Shown: one piece after another, positions 42,370 to 53,581 of the stretch | How the letters are laid out: every line of letters begins with the position of its first letter | How positions within the stretch are numbered: the first letter of the stretch is position 1 | Assembly (NCBI GenBank): GCA_963777755.1 | Contig: CAVZSC010000026.1 | Location: forward strand, 558,001-622,000 | Reading direction: 5' to 3' | Length of the DNA stretch: 64,000 nt | Source of the DNA: DATFWC01 sp963777755 | GTDB lineage: Bacteria > Pseudomonadota > Alphaproteobacteria > Rhizobiales > Xanthobacteraceae | Notes under the pieces: generated by a model | What the model saw: the letters and a program-made list of their open reading frames with translations, nothing else | The model's database searches: none | Told to the model about the DNA's origin: nothing | Program-made: the position numbers and the translations under genes

Positions 42370-45300
42370 ATGGCCAAGCGGACGAAACGGCGGAAACCGG
42401 CGCCTCGGCGCTTGGTGACACGCCGCGCCGGCAGCCCGCGCCCCGAGAAGAAGAGCATCGCCCGGCTGACACGCGACCTGGAGGAAGCGCGTCAGCAGCA
42501 AACGGCGACCGCCGAGGTTCTCAAGGTCGCCAAGGGCTCGACTTTTGATCTGCAGACTGTGCTCGACACGTTGGTCGAGTCGGCGGCGCGCCTTTGCCGC
42601 GCGGACAAAGCCAACATCGCGCGGCTCAAGGACGACCGCTTCCACTATGTCGCGTTCTGCGGGTTCCCACCCGACTATACGGAGTACATGAAGGCTCTCA
42701 GGATGGCGGTCGATCGCGGGTCGATCAGCGGGAGAGCGGTGCTCGAGCGCGGAACCGTCCACATCCCGGATGTCCTCACCGATCCGGAATTCACTTTTCT
42801 GGGTGCTCAGAAGCGCGGGAGCTTTCGCACTGCGCTCGGGGTTCCGCTCATGCGCGAGGGAGCTCCAATCGGCGTGCTGTTCCTGACGCGCGTCGCGGTT
42901 GATCCCTTCACCCGGCAACAAATCGATCTCGTCGAGACCTTCGCAGACCAAGCGGTGATTGCAATCGAGAACGTGCGCCTGTTTGACGAGGTGCAGGCGC
43001 GCACGCGCGAGCTCTCCGAAGCGCTGGAGCAGCAGACCGCCACGGCGGACATGCTCAACATGATCAGCCGCTCGAGTTTCGATCTCCCAACGGTGCTCGA
43101 CACTCTGGTCGAATCGGCAGTGCGGATCTGTCACGCAAGCAACGGAAACATCGCGCGCGTCAATGGTGATCGTCTCCAGTTTGTCGCGTTCTCCGGCTTC
43201 CAAGCCGACTATCGGGACTACATGAAGTCGCTTCGGTTGCAGGTCGATCGCGGGTCGATCAGCGGGAGAGCGGTGCTGGAAGGCAGAATTGTTCATATCC
43301 ATGATGTTCTTGCCGATCCGGAATTCACCATGTTCGCGGCACAGAAGCATGGAGGCTTTCGCACCGGGGTCGGCGTTCCGCTCATGCACGAGGGGACTCC
43401 GATCGGAGTTCTTTTCCTGACGCGTCCCACGGTGGATCCATTCACCCCCAAGCAGATCGCGCTGCTTGCCACTTTCGCCGACCAGGCGGTCATCGCAATC
43501 GAGAACGCGCGGCTGTTCGAGGCGGAACAGCGGCGCACGCGCGAGCTCGCCGAGACGCTGGACCAGCAGACCGCCACTTCCGAGGTGCTACGCGTCATCT
43601 CGAGTTCGCCCGGCGAGCTGGAGCCCGTGTTCGAGGCCATGCTGGCGAACGCAACTCGCATCTGCGAGGCCAAGTTCGGAATTCTCTGGCTGTGCGAGGG
43701 AGACGGCTTTCGCTGCGTTTCGCTACACAACGCACCGGCTGCGTTTGCCGATCAGTACCGCAGCCAACCAGTCGTGCATCCCGTTCCGGGCACGGGCCTT
43801 CGCCACGTCGCTGATACGCGGCAGGTCGCACACATCACCGACATGACGACGATACGCCCTTACATCGAGCGCGATCCGTTCGTCGTCGCCAGCGTCGAGC
43901 TTGGTGGCTATCGGACCGTAGTTAACGTGCCGATGCTCAAGGAAAACAATTTGGCCGGCGCCATATCCATTTACCGCCAGGAGGTGCAGCCGTTCACCGA
44001 GAAGCAGATCGAGCTGGTGAAGGGCTTCGCCAACCAGGCCGTTATAGCCATCGAGAACACGCGGTTGCTCTACGAGCTTCGCGAAACGGTGCAGCAGCAG
44101 ACCGCCACCGCCGACGTGCTCAAGGTGATCAGCCGCTCGACGTTCGACCTGCAAGCGGTGCTCAACACGCTGGTCGATTCGGGCGGCACCCTGTGTGAGG
44201 CGGAAAACGTCCAAATCTTCCTGCGCGATGGCGAAGTCTACCAACTCGCCGCGCATAACGGCTTCTCACCGGAATATCAGGAATTTGTGAGACAGCATCC
44301 GATCGTGCCCGGTCGAGGCACGCTGGTTGCGCGCACGGTGCTCGAGGTTGCAACGGTTCACATACCCGACGCTCTCGCCGATCCGGAATACACCTGGCAT
44401 GAGGGTCGAAGACTTGGCAACTACCGTGCGATGCTCGGTGTCCCGCTGCTCCGGGACGGAAGCTGTGTCGGCGTCATGGCGATGACGAGAACGGCGCCGC
44501 GGCCATTTACGCCGAGGCAAATCGAGCTGGTCACGACCTTCGCCGACCAGGCCGTAATCGCGATCGAGAACGTGCGGCTGTTCGACGAAGTACAGGCGCG
44601 CACCCGCGAGCTCACAGAGGCGCTGGAGCAGCAGACGGCGACCTCGGAAGTGCTGCAGGTCATCTCGCGCTCGCCGGGCGATCTCGAACCGGTGTTCCAG
44701 GCCATGCTGGCCAATGCGACAAGGCTTTGCGGGGCCAGCTACGGGGCGATGTGGCTGAGCGAAGGAAATGTGCTTCGCAATGCTGCGTTCCATGGGGAGA
44801 TGTCCGAGGATTTCAAGGCGCAATGGCGAGTCGCCGTGATACCGCTCAGCGCGGACGTCCCCGTGACCCGCGTCGCCCTGTCGCGCAAGCTGACTCATGT
44901 TGCCGATATCCGGGAAGATCGTGCCTATCTCGCCGGCCATCCCTTGGCGGTTGGCTCGGCCGGCATTGCCGGCATGCGTACACTGGTTGTCGTGCCGATG
45001 CTCAAGGAGGACGAGTTCATCGGTGCGTTTGCCATCTATCGCAAAGAGGTCCGGCCGTTCACCGACAAGCAGATCGAGCTGGTGACGAATTTCGCCGCCC
45101 AGGCGGTCATCGCTATCGAGAACACGCGTCTGCTCAGCGAGCTGCGCAAATCGCTGCAGCGGCAGACCGCCACCACCGATGTGCTGAAAGTCATCAGCCG
45201 CTCGACTTTCGATCTGCAGGCGGTGCTCGACGCCCTGGTCGAGTCGGCATGCAGCCTGTGCGATGCGTTCGACGCGGTGTTGCTGCTGCGCGAAGACGAC

Positions 45301-48300
45301 GCGCTCGTTTTCGGCGCGCATCATGGGCCGATCCCGGTCGACTTCGTGAAATTGCCGCTGACGCGGGCATGGACGGCAGGCCGCAGCGTCTTGGACTGCG
45401 CGCCGGTCCACGTCCACGACCTCTCTGCCGAGGAGGATGAGTTCCCGCAGGGCCACGCACTCGCGCTGCGGTTGGGACACCGGACCATCCTGTCCGTCCC
45501 CCTGCTGCGCGAGGACAAGGCGATTGGTAGCCTTTCCATCCGCCGTACCGACGTGCGGCCGTTCACCGACAAGCAGATCGAGCTCGCCCAGACCTTCGCC
45601 GATCAGGCCGTGATCGCGATCGAGAACGTGCGGCTGTTCGGGGCCGAGCAGCAGCGCACCCGCGAGCTCTCCGAGGCGCTGGAGCAGCAGACCGCGACCT
45701 CCGAGATCCTGAGCGTCATCTCGAGTTCGCCGGGCGAGCTGGAGCCGGTGTTCAACGCCATGCTGGCGAACGCGACGCGCATCTGCGAGGCCACTTTCGG
45801 CATGCTGTTTCGTTTCGCCGACGGCGCGTTCAGCGCGGCGGCCATGCTCAACGTTCCGCCGGCATTCGCCGAGTTCTGGCAGCGCGGCCCGCAACGACCG
45901 GGTCCGAGGACCGCCCTTGGCCGTAACCGCGCGACCAAGCAGACGGTCCATATCGTCGATGTGACGCAAGACCCTGCCTACGCCAAGGGCGAGGGCGAAC
46001 CGGTTTTCGTCGCCGCCGTCAATCTCGGAGGCTTCCGCACCATCCTCAATGTTCCGATGCTCAAGGACAACGAACTGATCGGCGTCTTCGCCATCTATCG
46101 GCAGGAAGTGCGTCCGTTCACCGACAAGCAGATCGAGCTGGTCACCAACTTCGCCAAGCAGGCCGTCATCGCCATCGAGAACACGCGCCTGCTCAACGAT
46201 CTGCGCCAGCGCACCGACGATCTCTCCGAGGCACTGGAGCAGCAGACCGCGACATCCGAGGTGCTGCAGGTCATTTCCAGCTCGCCAGGGGATCTGGCAC
46301 CGGTGTTTCAGGCCATGCTTGCCAGCGCGACGCGGCTGTGCGGCGCGCAGTTCGGTATCCTCAACTTGTATGACGGCGAAGCCTTCCGGCACGTCGCCCT
46401 GCACGACGTGCCGCCCGAGTACGTCGAGAAATGGCAGGGCCATGTGATGCGTCCGCATCCAGGGAGCGCGCATGCCCAGATCGTCAAGTCCAAGCGCGTG
46501 GTGCACATCGACGATCTTCGGAGTAGCGCGCCCTACCGCGAAGGCGATACCTCGGTCGTCGCCCTGGTCGACAGCGGCGGAGCCCGCACGACCGTCGTCG
46601 TGCCGATGCTGAAGGAGAATGAGCTGGTCGGCACGATCACCATCTACCGCCGGGACGTCCGGCCGTTCACCGACAAGCAGGTCGAGCTCCTGCAGAATTT
46701 CGCCGCCCAGGCCGTCATCGCCATCGAAAACACCCGCCTGCTCCATGACCTGCGCCAGCGCACCGACGACTTGTCAAAATCGCTTGAGCAGCAGACGGCG
46801 ACAAGCGAGGTCTTCGCCGTCATCTCACGCTCGCCGACCGATGTTCAGCCTGTGCTCGATGTGGTCTGCCAGAGCGCGGCGCGGCTGTGTGAGGCGTACA
46901 ACTCCGCGATTTGGCGTCCGGACGGGAACCGTCTGATCCTCGTCGCGCACCACGGTCCGATCACGGTTGGGTCTCTCCCGCTGATCGGCGGGACAGTCGC
47001 GGGTCGGACGGTTCTTGATCGGCGGACCCTGCATATTGCCGACATGCAGGCGGAAGCGGCCGAGTTTCCCGATACCAGCGAGAACGCACGACGCTGGGGC
47101 TTCCGCACGATACTTTGCGTCCCCTTGATGCGGGAAGGTATGGCCATCGGCACAATCGCCCTCCGCCGCACCGAGGTGCAGCTCTTCACGGAGCGACAGG
47201 TCGCTCTGCTGCAGACCTTCGCCGATCAGGCCGTCATCGCCATCGAGAATGCGCGGCTGCTCAACGAGCTGCGTAAATCGCTGCAGCAGCAGACCGCCAC
47301 CGCCGACGTGCTCAAGGTCATCAGCCGCTCCACCTTCGATCTGAAGACCGTGCTCGATACGCTTGTCGAGTCAGCAGCACTGTTGTGCGAAGCGGACATG
47401 GCCTCGATCAACCGCCAGAGCGGCGATCATTACCGACAAATTGCGAGCTTTGGCTACTCGCCTGAATTCACCGCGTTGATGCAGCATCATCCAATTCCAT
47501 CCGGCAGGGGCTCCGTGGTCGGCCGCGCAGCGCTGGAGGGCAGAATCGTTCACATCCACGACGTGCTGGAGGACCCGGAATTCACCTTTCGCGCCGCCGT
47601 GAATGTTGGCGGCGTTCGGACCTTGCTCGGGGTGCCGCTTCTGCGCGAAGGAACGCCAATTGGCATCATCGCCTTGCAACGCAAGACGGTGCGGCCGTTT
47701 ACCGACAAGCAGATTGAGCTGGTCGAGACTTTCGCCGACCAGGCGGTGATCGCGATCGAGAATGCACGGCTGTTCGACGAGGTGCAGGCGCGCACGCGCG
47801 AGCTCACGCAGTCCGTCGAGGAGCTGCGGGCGCTCGGCGACGTGACCCAAGCGGTCAACTCCACGCTCGATCTGCAGACCGTGCTCGACACGATCGTGGC
47901 CAGGGCGACGCAGCTTTCCGGCACCGAGGCCGGCGTGATCTACGTGTTCGACGAGGCCGAGCGAGCGTTCCAGATGCGCGCGACCTACGGCATGACGGCG
48001 GACATGATTGCCGTGATCAGGGAGCACCACGCCGATTTCTCCGAAGCCGTCCATGCCGCAACGCAGCGGCGGGAGCCGAACCAGGTCGCCGATCTGCAAC
48101 CCTCGTCGCCTGCCAACGAGCTCATCATGCGGCTCGGCTACCGCGCCCGTCTGGTGGTCCCGCTGCTCGCGCCCGACGCGATCGTCGGAGCCCTGGTGGT
48201 CCGCCGCAAGGCGCCGGGCGAGTTTCCGAAGAACACGATCGAGCTCCTGCAGACGTTCGCGGCGCAGTCGGTGCTGGCGATCCAGAACGCCCGGCTGTTC

Positions 48301-49851
48301 ACCGAGATCGGCGAGAAGAGCCGTCAGCTGGCGGAAGCGAGCCAGCACAAGTCGCAGTTCCTCGCCAACATAAGTCACGAGCTGCGCACGCCGCTCAATG
48401 CCATCATCGGCTACAGCGAGATCCTGCAGGAGGAGATCGAAGAGGTCGGGCAGCTTCAGTTCATCCCCGACCTCCGGAAGATCGAGCATTCGGGCCGCCA
48501 CCTGCTCGGCCTGATCAACGACATTCTCGACCTGTCGAAGGTCGAGGCCGGCCGCATGGACCTCTTTCTCGAAGACGTCGACCTCGTTCCCATGCTCGAC
48601 GAAGTGCGTGCGATCATCGTTCCGCTCATCGAGAAGAACGGAAATATCCTCGACTTCCGGCTGGCGGAAAACCTGGGTCGCATGCACACGGATCGGACCA
48701 AGCTGAAGCAAAGCCTGCTCAATATCCTGAGCAACAGCGGCAAGTTCACGCATAACGGCGGGGTCACCCTGGTGGCCGAGCGGATCGAGACGGACCGCCC
48801 GACGGTCCGCTTCGCCATATCCGACACCGGCATCGGGATGACGGAGGAACAGCTCGGCCGCCTGTTCCAGGCGTTCAGCCAGGCCGACGCCTCGACGACG
48901 AAGAAATACGGCGGCACCGGTCTCGGCCTTGCCATCACTCGGCATTTCTGCCGGCTGCTCGGCGGAGACATCGAGGTCGCGAGCCGACCGGGCGAGGGCT
49001 CGACCTTCACGATCAGCTTGCCGGAGCGAGCTCCCGGTCCGGCGCGGATCGAGCCCGATGAGGTGCCGCGCATCGCGTCCGAGGGGAACGGCGGCACGGT
49101 GGTGTTGGTAGTCGATGACGAACCGACGGCGCGCGATCTTTTGACCGCCCATCTCAAGAGCGCGGGCTATCGTCTCGTCCATGCCGCCAGCGGAGAGGAA
49201 GCTCTGGACTTGGCACGCACGCTGCGTCCGGACGCGATCACGCTGGATGTCATGATGCCGAGAACGGACGGCTGGGCGGTGCTGAGCGCCCTCAAGGCCG
49301 ATGTCGAGCTACGCGATATCCCGGTCGTCATGGTCACGGTTGTTCCCGATCGCGGAATCGGGCTCTCGTTGGGCGCCGTCGACGTCGTCACGAAACCGGT
49401 CGATCGCGCGCATTTGACAGCGCTACTGCACCGTCTGCTGCGGCGCGATGGCCCGGTGCTTGTCGTGGAGGATGACGCGGGCACGCGCGAGATCATCCGG
49501 CACGCGATCGAGAAGATGCAGCTGATCATGGCGGAGGCGGCGAACGGCCGTTCGGCGCTGCACTGGCTTGCCGACAACCCGACGCCGGCCGTCATTCTGC
49601 TCGATTTGATGATGCCGGAAATGGACGGGTTCACGTTTCTCGACGCGTTCACCGAGCGCGCCGAATGGCGCGACGTTCCAGTGGTCGTGATCACGGCGAA
49701 GGAGCTGACGCCGGCCGAGCGCGAACGCCTGCTCGGCCAGGCGCAGAAGGTGATTGCGAAGAGCGCGTCGATCAGGGCTGATATCGCCGCCGCCGTCAGC
49801 GAGGCGGTGCGGCGGCGACCGGCGCACGCGGAAGCCGGCGCGCGTGCATGA
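42370..49851 (+). CDS. Giant hybrid sensor histidine kinase with eleven GAF domains
   Basis: 2493 residues from ATG 42370; a start at 42313 adds 19. Eleven GAF domains in tandem, roughly at 58-207, 236-382, 412-567, 591-739, 769-921, 947-1091, 1121-1276, 1305-1458, 1489-1631, 1656-1802 and 1833-1978. Each ends in F-QAVIAIENxRL and is linked by a coiled-coil segment like RTRELSEALEQQTATSEVL. Then HisKA with phospho-acceptor His2003 (ISHELRTPLNAIIGYSEIL), HATPase (SDTGIGMT, YGGTGLGLAI) and two receivers (VLVVDDEPTARD at about 2246, VLVVEDDAGTRE at about 2363, with DVMMPRTDGW and DLMMPEMDGF). No membrane segment, so cytoplasmic. Ligands unknown. First of a three-gene operon. Confidence 0.92.
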   Translation: MAKRTKRRKPAPRRLVTRRAGSPRPEKKSIARLTRDLEEARQQQTATAEVLKVAKGSTFDLQTVLDTLVESAARLCRADKANIARLKDDRFHYVAFCGFPPDYTEYMKALRMAVDRGSISGRAVLERGTVHIPDVLTDPEFTFLGAQKRGSFRTALGVPLMREGAPIGVLFLTRVAVDPFTRQQIDLVETFADQAVIAIENVRLFDEVQARTRELSEALEQQTATADMLNMISRSSFDLPTVLDTLVESAVRICHASNGNIARVNGDRLQFVAFSGFQADYRDYMKSLRLQVDRGSISGRAVLEGRIVHIHDVLADPEFTMFAAQKHGGFRTGVGVPLMHEGTPIGVLFLTRPTVDPFTPKQIALLATFADQAVIAIENARLFEAEQRRTRELAETLDQQTATSEVLRVISSSPGELEPVFEAMLANATRICEAKFGILWLCEGDGFRCVSLHNAPAAFADQYRSQPVVHPVPGTGLRHVADTRQVAHITDMTTIRPYIERDPFVVASVELGGYRTVVNVPMLKENNLAGAISIYRQEVQPFTEKQIELVKGFANQAVIAIENTRLLYELRETVQQQTATADVLKVISRSTFDLQAVLNTLVDSGGTLCEAENVQIFLRDGEVYQLAAHNGFSPEYQEFVRQHPIVPGRGTLVARTVLEVATVHIPDALADPEYTWHEGRRLGNYRAMLGVPLLRDGSCVGVMAMTRTAPRPFTPRQIELVTTFADQAVIAIENVRLFDEVQARTRELTEALEQQTATSEVLQVISRSPGDLEPVFQAMLANATRLCGASYGAMWLSEGNVLRNAAFHGEMSEDFKAQWRVAVIPLSADVPVTRVALSRKLTHVADIREDRAYLAGHPLAVGSAGIAGMRTLVVVPMLKEDEFIGAFAIYRKEVRPFTDKQIELVTNFAAQAVIAIENTRLLSELRKSLQRQTATTDVLKVISRSTFDLQAVLDALVESACSLCDAFDAVLLLREDDALVFGAHHGPIPVDFVKLPLTRAWTAGRSVLDCAPVHVHDLSAEEDEFPQGHALALRLGHRTILSVPLLREDKAIGSLSIRRTDVRPFTDKQIELAQTFADQAVIAIENVRLFGAEQQRTRELSEALEQQTATSEILSVISSSPGELEPVFNAMLANATRICEATFGMLFRFADGAFSAAAMLNVPPAFAEFWQRGPQRPGPRTALGRNRATKQTVHIVDVTQDPAYAKGEGEPVFVAAVNLGGFRTILNVPMLKDNELIGVFAIYRQEVRPFTDKQIELVTNFAKQAVIAIENTRLLNDLRQRTDDLSEALEQQTATSEVLQVISSSPGDLAPVFQAMLASATRLCGAQFGILNLYDGEAFRHVALHDVPPEYVEKWQGHVMRPHPGSAHAQIVKSKRVVHIDDLRSSAPYREGDTSVVALVDSGGARTTVVVPMLKENELVGTITIYRRDVRPFTDKQVELLQNFAAQAVIAIENTRLLHDLRQRTDDLSKSLEQQTATSEVFAVISRSPTDVQPVLDVVCQSAARLCEAYNSAIWRPDGNRLILVAHHGPITVGSLPLIGGTVAGRTVLDRRTLHIADMQAEAAEFPDTSENARRWGFRTILCVPLMREGMAIGTIALRRTEVQLFTERQVALLQTFADQAVIAIENARLLNELRKSLQQQTATADVLKVISRSTFDLKTVLDTLVESAALLCEADMASINRQSGDHYRQIASFGYSPEFTALMQHHPIPSGRGSVVGRAALEGRIVHIHDVLEDPEFTFRAAVNVGGVRTLLGVPLLREGTPIGIIALQRKTVRPFTDKQIELVETFADQAVIAIENARLFDEVQARTRELTQSVEELRALGDVTQAVNSTLDLQTVLDTIVARATQLSGTEAGVIYVFDEAERAFQMRATYGMTADMIAVIREHHADFSEAVHAATQRREPNQVADLQPSSPANELIMRLGYRARLVVPLLAPDAIVGALVVRRKAPGEFPKNTIELLQTFAAQSVLAIQNARLFTEIGEKSRQLAEASQHKSQFLANISHELRTPLNAIIGYSEILQEEIEEVGQLQFIPDLRKIEHSGRHLLGLINDILDLSKVEAGRMDLFLEDVDLVPMLDEVRAIIVPLIEKNGNILDFRLAENLGRMHTDRTKLKQSLLNILSNSGKFTHNGGVTLVAERIETDRPTVRFAISDTGIGMTEEQLGRLFQAFSQADASTTKKYGGTGLGLAITRHFCRLLGGDIEVASRPGEGSTFTISLPERAPGPARIEPDEVPRIASEGNGGTVVLVVDDEPTARDLLTAHLKSAGYRLVHAASGEEALDLARTLRPDAITLDVMMPRTDGWAVLSALKADVELRDIPVVMVTVVPDRGIGLSLGAVDVVTKPVDRAHLTALLHRLLRRDGPVLVVEDDAGTREIIRHAIEKMQLIMAEAANGRSALHWLADNPTPAVILLDLMMPEMDGFTFLDAFTERAEWRDVPVVVITAKELTPAERERLLGQAQKVIAKSASIRADIAAAVSEAVRRRPAHAEAGARA

Positions 49852-49869
49852 GGCGGGGAAGGTGAATCG

Positions 49870-50244
49870 ATGACGAAGGTGCTGCTGGTCGAAGACAACG
49901 AGATGAACCGCGACATGCTGTCCCGCCGCCTCGTGCGCCGGGGTTTCGAGGTGGTCTTCGCGGTGGATGGGGAGCATGGCGTGGATCTCGCGCGCAGCGA
50001 GAAGCCCGACATCATCCTCATGGACATGAGCCTCCCTGTCATGGACGGCTGGGAAGCGACCCGCCGTGTCAAGTCCGATAATGCGACGCGGCACGTTCCA
50101 GTAATCGCGCTGACGGCGCACGCTATGAGCGGAGATCAGGAAAAGGCGCTCGCAGCCGGATGCGACGATTACGACACGAAGCCGGTGGAGATCGACCGCC
50201 TGGTCGGGAAGATCGAGCGGCTGGTAAGCGCGGGCAAGGGATAG
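49870..50244 (+). CDS. Single-domain response regulator (CheY/DivK-like)
   Basis: 124 residues, a lone receiver: acidic pair in LLVEDNEMNRD, phospho-acceptor Asp in IILMDMSLPVMDGWEATR, Thr in IALTAHAM and Lys in YDTKPVE. 18 bp after the giant kinase and 24 bp before the second kinase, so all three are co-transcribed. A likely shuttle of phosphate between the two kinases or to a distant partner. Confidence 0.93.
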   Translation: MTKVLLVEDNEMNRDMLSRRLVRRGFEVVFAVDGEHGVDLARSEKPDIILMDMSLPVMDGWEATRRVKSDNATRHVPVIALTAHAMSGDQEKALAAGCDDYDTKPVEIDRLVGKIERLVSAGKG

Positions 50245-50268
50245 CGCGACCGCGCTGATGGAGGGGTC

Positions 50269-53200
50269 TTGTCGACGGACGTATCAGACGAGCGCCTGAG
50301 CCGGGCCTTGATCGCGTTCCTGCGTCAGGAGGTGCAGGCGCCGGCCACCGCCGTCACCGAATTTCTCGACGGAGTCATCGAGAATGCGCGCGCCTTGCGG
50401 CTCGATCACCTGCTGGCCGATCTCGACCGCATGCGCGAGGCGAGCGCGCGCCTGAATACGTTCGTGAAAGCGCTCATCGCGGAGTCATCCTCCGCCGGCC
50501 GGGAAGACGAGACCCCGGATGCATTCTACCGTCGCCTTCGTCACGACCTGCGCACGCCGCTCACCGCGGTGAAGGGTTACGGCGAGCTGTTAATCGAGGA
50601 GATGGAAACCGAGGAAGATCATCCGCTTCGCGTCGATCTCGTCAAGATCAAGAGCTCCGCCGATCAGCTGCTGGCGCAGATCGACACGATGATCACGCTC
50701 ACGCAGCAGCAAACGAATGAGCCCATGGACGCGCAGCGGCTCGGCATCGTTGCGGACGTGCTGCGCACCGTCCCGCCGCTGCCCGCCGGCGGCGCGATGT
50801 GGCAAACGCTGCAATCTGGCCGCATCCTGGTCGTCGACGACAATCCAGCCAATCGCGACGTGCTGGTGCGCCGCCTGAGCCGGGATGGACATGAGGTCGT
50901 GACCGCCGAAAATGGCGCCGCGGCATTAGAGCTGGTCGCGGGGCAGGAGTTCGACCTCGTGCTGCTCGATCTCATCCTGCCGGACCTCAACGGATTCGAG
51001 GTGCTGCGCCGGCTCAAGGCGGCGGAGCATACCGGCCACGTCCCGGTCATCGTGATTTCCGCACTCGACGAGCTGGACAGCGTCGTGCACTGCATCGGGG
51101 CCGGCGCCGAGGATTATCTGACCAAGCCGTTCGATCCGGTCCTGCTGCGCGCCCGCATCAATGCCTTGCTGGAAAAAAAATGGCTGCGCGACCGCGAGAA
51201 CAGGATCGCCGCCGAGAACGTGCGGCTGCTGAACGAGCTACGTCAGCGCACCGATGATCTCTCCGAGTTGCTGGACCAGCAGACCGCAACCTCACAGGTC
51301 CTGCGCGTCATCTCCAGCTCGCCCGGCGACCTTGAGCCGGTGTTCCAGGCCATGCTCGAGAACGCGACGCGCATCTGCGAAGCGAGCTTCGGCAACTTGC
51401 TGCTGTACGACGGCGATGTGTTCCGTCACGTCGCCCTGCACAATGCTCCACCGGCTTGGGCCTCCCAACAGGAACGAGATCCCATTCCTCCTCGACATTT
51501 GGCGCGTGTGCTTTATCGGGTCCCCGATACGAAGCAGGTCTTGCATCTTTCCGACGTCGGTACCGAAAATCCCGACGAGCCGATCGCCAAGATCGCCGGC
51601 GCCAAGACCCTTCTCATCGTGCCGATGCTCAAGGAGGAGGAACTGATCGGCGTGATCGCCGTCTATCGCCAGGAGGTGCGCCCATTCAACGACAAGCAGA
51701 TCGAGCTGATGAGGAGCTTCGCCAGCCAGGCTGTCATCGCCATCGAGAACACGCGGCTGCTCAACGAGCTGCGTCAATCGCTCCAGCAGCAAACCGCCAC
51801 CGCCGACGTGCTCAAGGTGATCAGCCAGTCGCCGACCGATATTCAGCCGGTGTTTGACACGATTGTCGAGCACGTTGTGCAGCTGGGGGATGGTGTCTCC
51901 GGCTTTGTCTACCGGTACGACGGCGACCTCATTCATTTGGTCGCTCACGATAAGCGTGTCACGTCGAAAGCCCTGCGGGTATTCAATGCTGTCTACCCGC
52001 TCAAGCCGAGCCGGACGAGTGTGATCGCCCAGGTAATTCTGGATCGCACGATCGTCCATGTACCCGATTTCGAAAGCGGTCCGGGTTTCGCGCAGGCAAA
52101 GGCAAGTCGAGCCATGGCGCGTGCGGTCGGGCACCGAAGCCTGCTGGCCGTGCCGATGCTGCAGGACGGCCGACCAATCGGCGCCATTGCGGTTGGACGG
52201 AGCGAACTGGACGGAGCGGCTCGTCCATTCTCCGACCGGGACATTGAGTTGCTCGGCACCTTCGCTGATCAGGCGGTGATCGCGATTGAGAACGTGCGGC
52301 TGTTCGACGAGGTGCAGGCGCGCACGCGCGAGCTCACTCAGTCCGTCGAGGAGCTGCGTGCGCTCGGCGATGTCAGCCAGGCGGTAAATTCGAGCCTTGA
52401 TCTCGAGACCGTGCTGACCACCATCGTCGCCAAGGCGAGCGAGATCTCTAGCACCGAGGCCGGTACGATCTATGTGTTCGACGATGCTGCCCAGGAATTC
52501 CGGCTGCGCGCGACCTATGGAATGGACGACACGATCATCGCCGCGATCAAGGACCGGCATGTCCGCATTGGCGAGAGTGCGATTGGCCGGGCTGCCGAGC
52601 AGCGCCAGCCGATTCAAATCCCGGACGTGCAGAGTCACCCGTCGGGGCGCGTACTCGATGTCATCGTCCGCGCTGGCTTCCGCGCTTTGCTGGTCGTACC
52701 CCTGATCGCTATCGACCGGATTGTCGGCGCGCTCGTGGTGCGACGGAAGCAGCCGGGCGAGTTCCCCAAGAGGACGCTCGAATTGCTGCAGACGTTCGCC
52801 GCGCAATCGGTGCTGGCGATCCAGAATGCCCGGCTGTTCAGTGAGATCGAAGAGAAGAGCCGCCAGCTCGCGGAGGCGAGCGAGCACAAATCGCAGTTTC
52901 TCGCCAGCATGAGCCACGAGCTGCGAACGCCGTTGAACGCGATTATCGGGCTTACGGAGATGTTGGTCGCCAACGCGCCAAGGTTCGGCACGGAGAAGGC
53001 ACAGGAACCTCTGCGCCGCGTGAATGCCGCCGGTAGCCACCTGCTCGGCCTCATCAACGAGGTGCTCGACCTCTCGAAGATCGAGGCCGGCAAGCTGGAG
53101 CTGAACCCTGAGCCGGTGAACCTGACCCGACTGATCGATGAGGTGATCGGGACCGCCGGGCAGCTTGCCGAGAAGAACATGAACCGCCTCGTGGTGGACA

Positions 53201-53581
53201 GCGCGGCGAGCGTCGGGCCGCTCAACGCCGATCCCATGCGGCTCAAACAAATCCTGCTCAATCTTCTGAGCAATGCCTGCAAGTTCACCAAGGAGGGCGA
53301 GGTGGCGCTGCGGGTGCGTCAGGTGGCGGACGGACGGGACTGGATCGAGCTTGCGGTCGCAGACACGGGAATCGGGCTGACGCCCGAGCAGCAGGCGAAG
53401 CTGTTCCAGGAGTTCACCCAGGCCGAACTCGTTGACGGCTCGGCGCTACGGCGGAACGGGCCTGGGCCTCGCCCTTTCGCGCAAGCTCGCGCGTATGATG
53501 GGTGGGGACGTGACGGTGGCAAGCGAACCGGGCGCGGGCTCGGTGTTCACCGTTCGCCTGCCAGTCGGCACTGTGCACTGA
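50269..53581 (+). pseudogene. Second GAF hybrid histidine kinase, frameshifted in its ATPase domain
   Basis: Starts at TTG 50269 behind ggagggg. Order: an N-terminal HisKA-like bundle with His92 (FYRRLRHDLRTPLTAVKGYG) lacking its own ATPase, a receiver at about 184-301 (ILVVDDNPANRDVLVRR, DLVLLDLILPDLNGFE), three GAF domains at about 350-498, 521-678 and 710-858, a HisKA with His883 (MSHELRTPLNAIIGLTEML) and a HATPase. At 53426 one extra A in gccgaactcg breaks the frame just before the G2 box. The other frame carries YGGTGLGLALSRKLARMMGG and ends PVGTVH at 53581. As written the protein would run to 53820 with a nonsense tail and no G2 box. Real mutation or base-call error. Confidence 0.85.

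Noticed and set aside
44266..46746. An 826-codon minus-strand frame inside the giant kinase
   Set aside because: It is the mirror of the repeated GAF units. Its repeats come from the kinase and not from a gene of its own.
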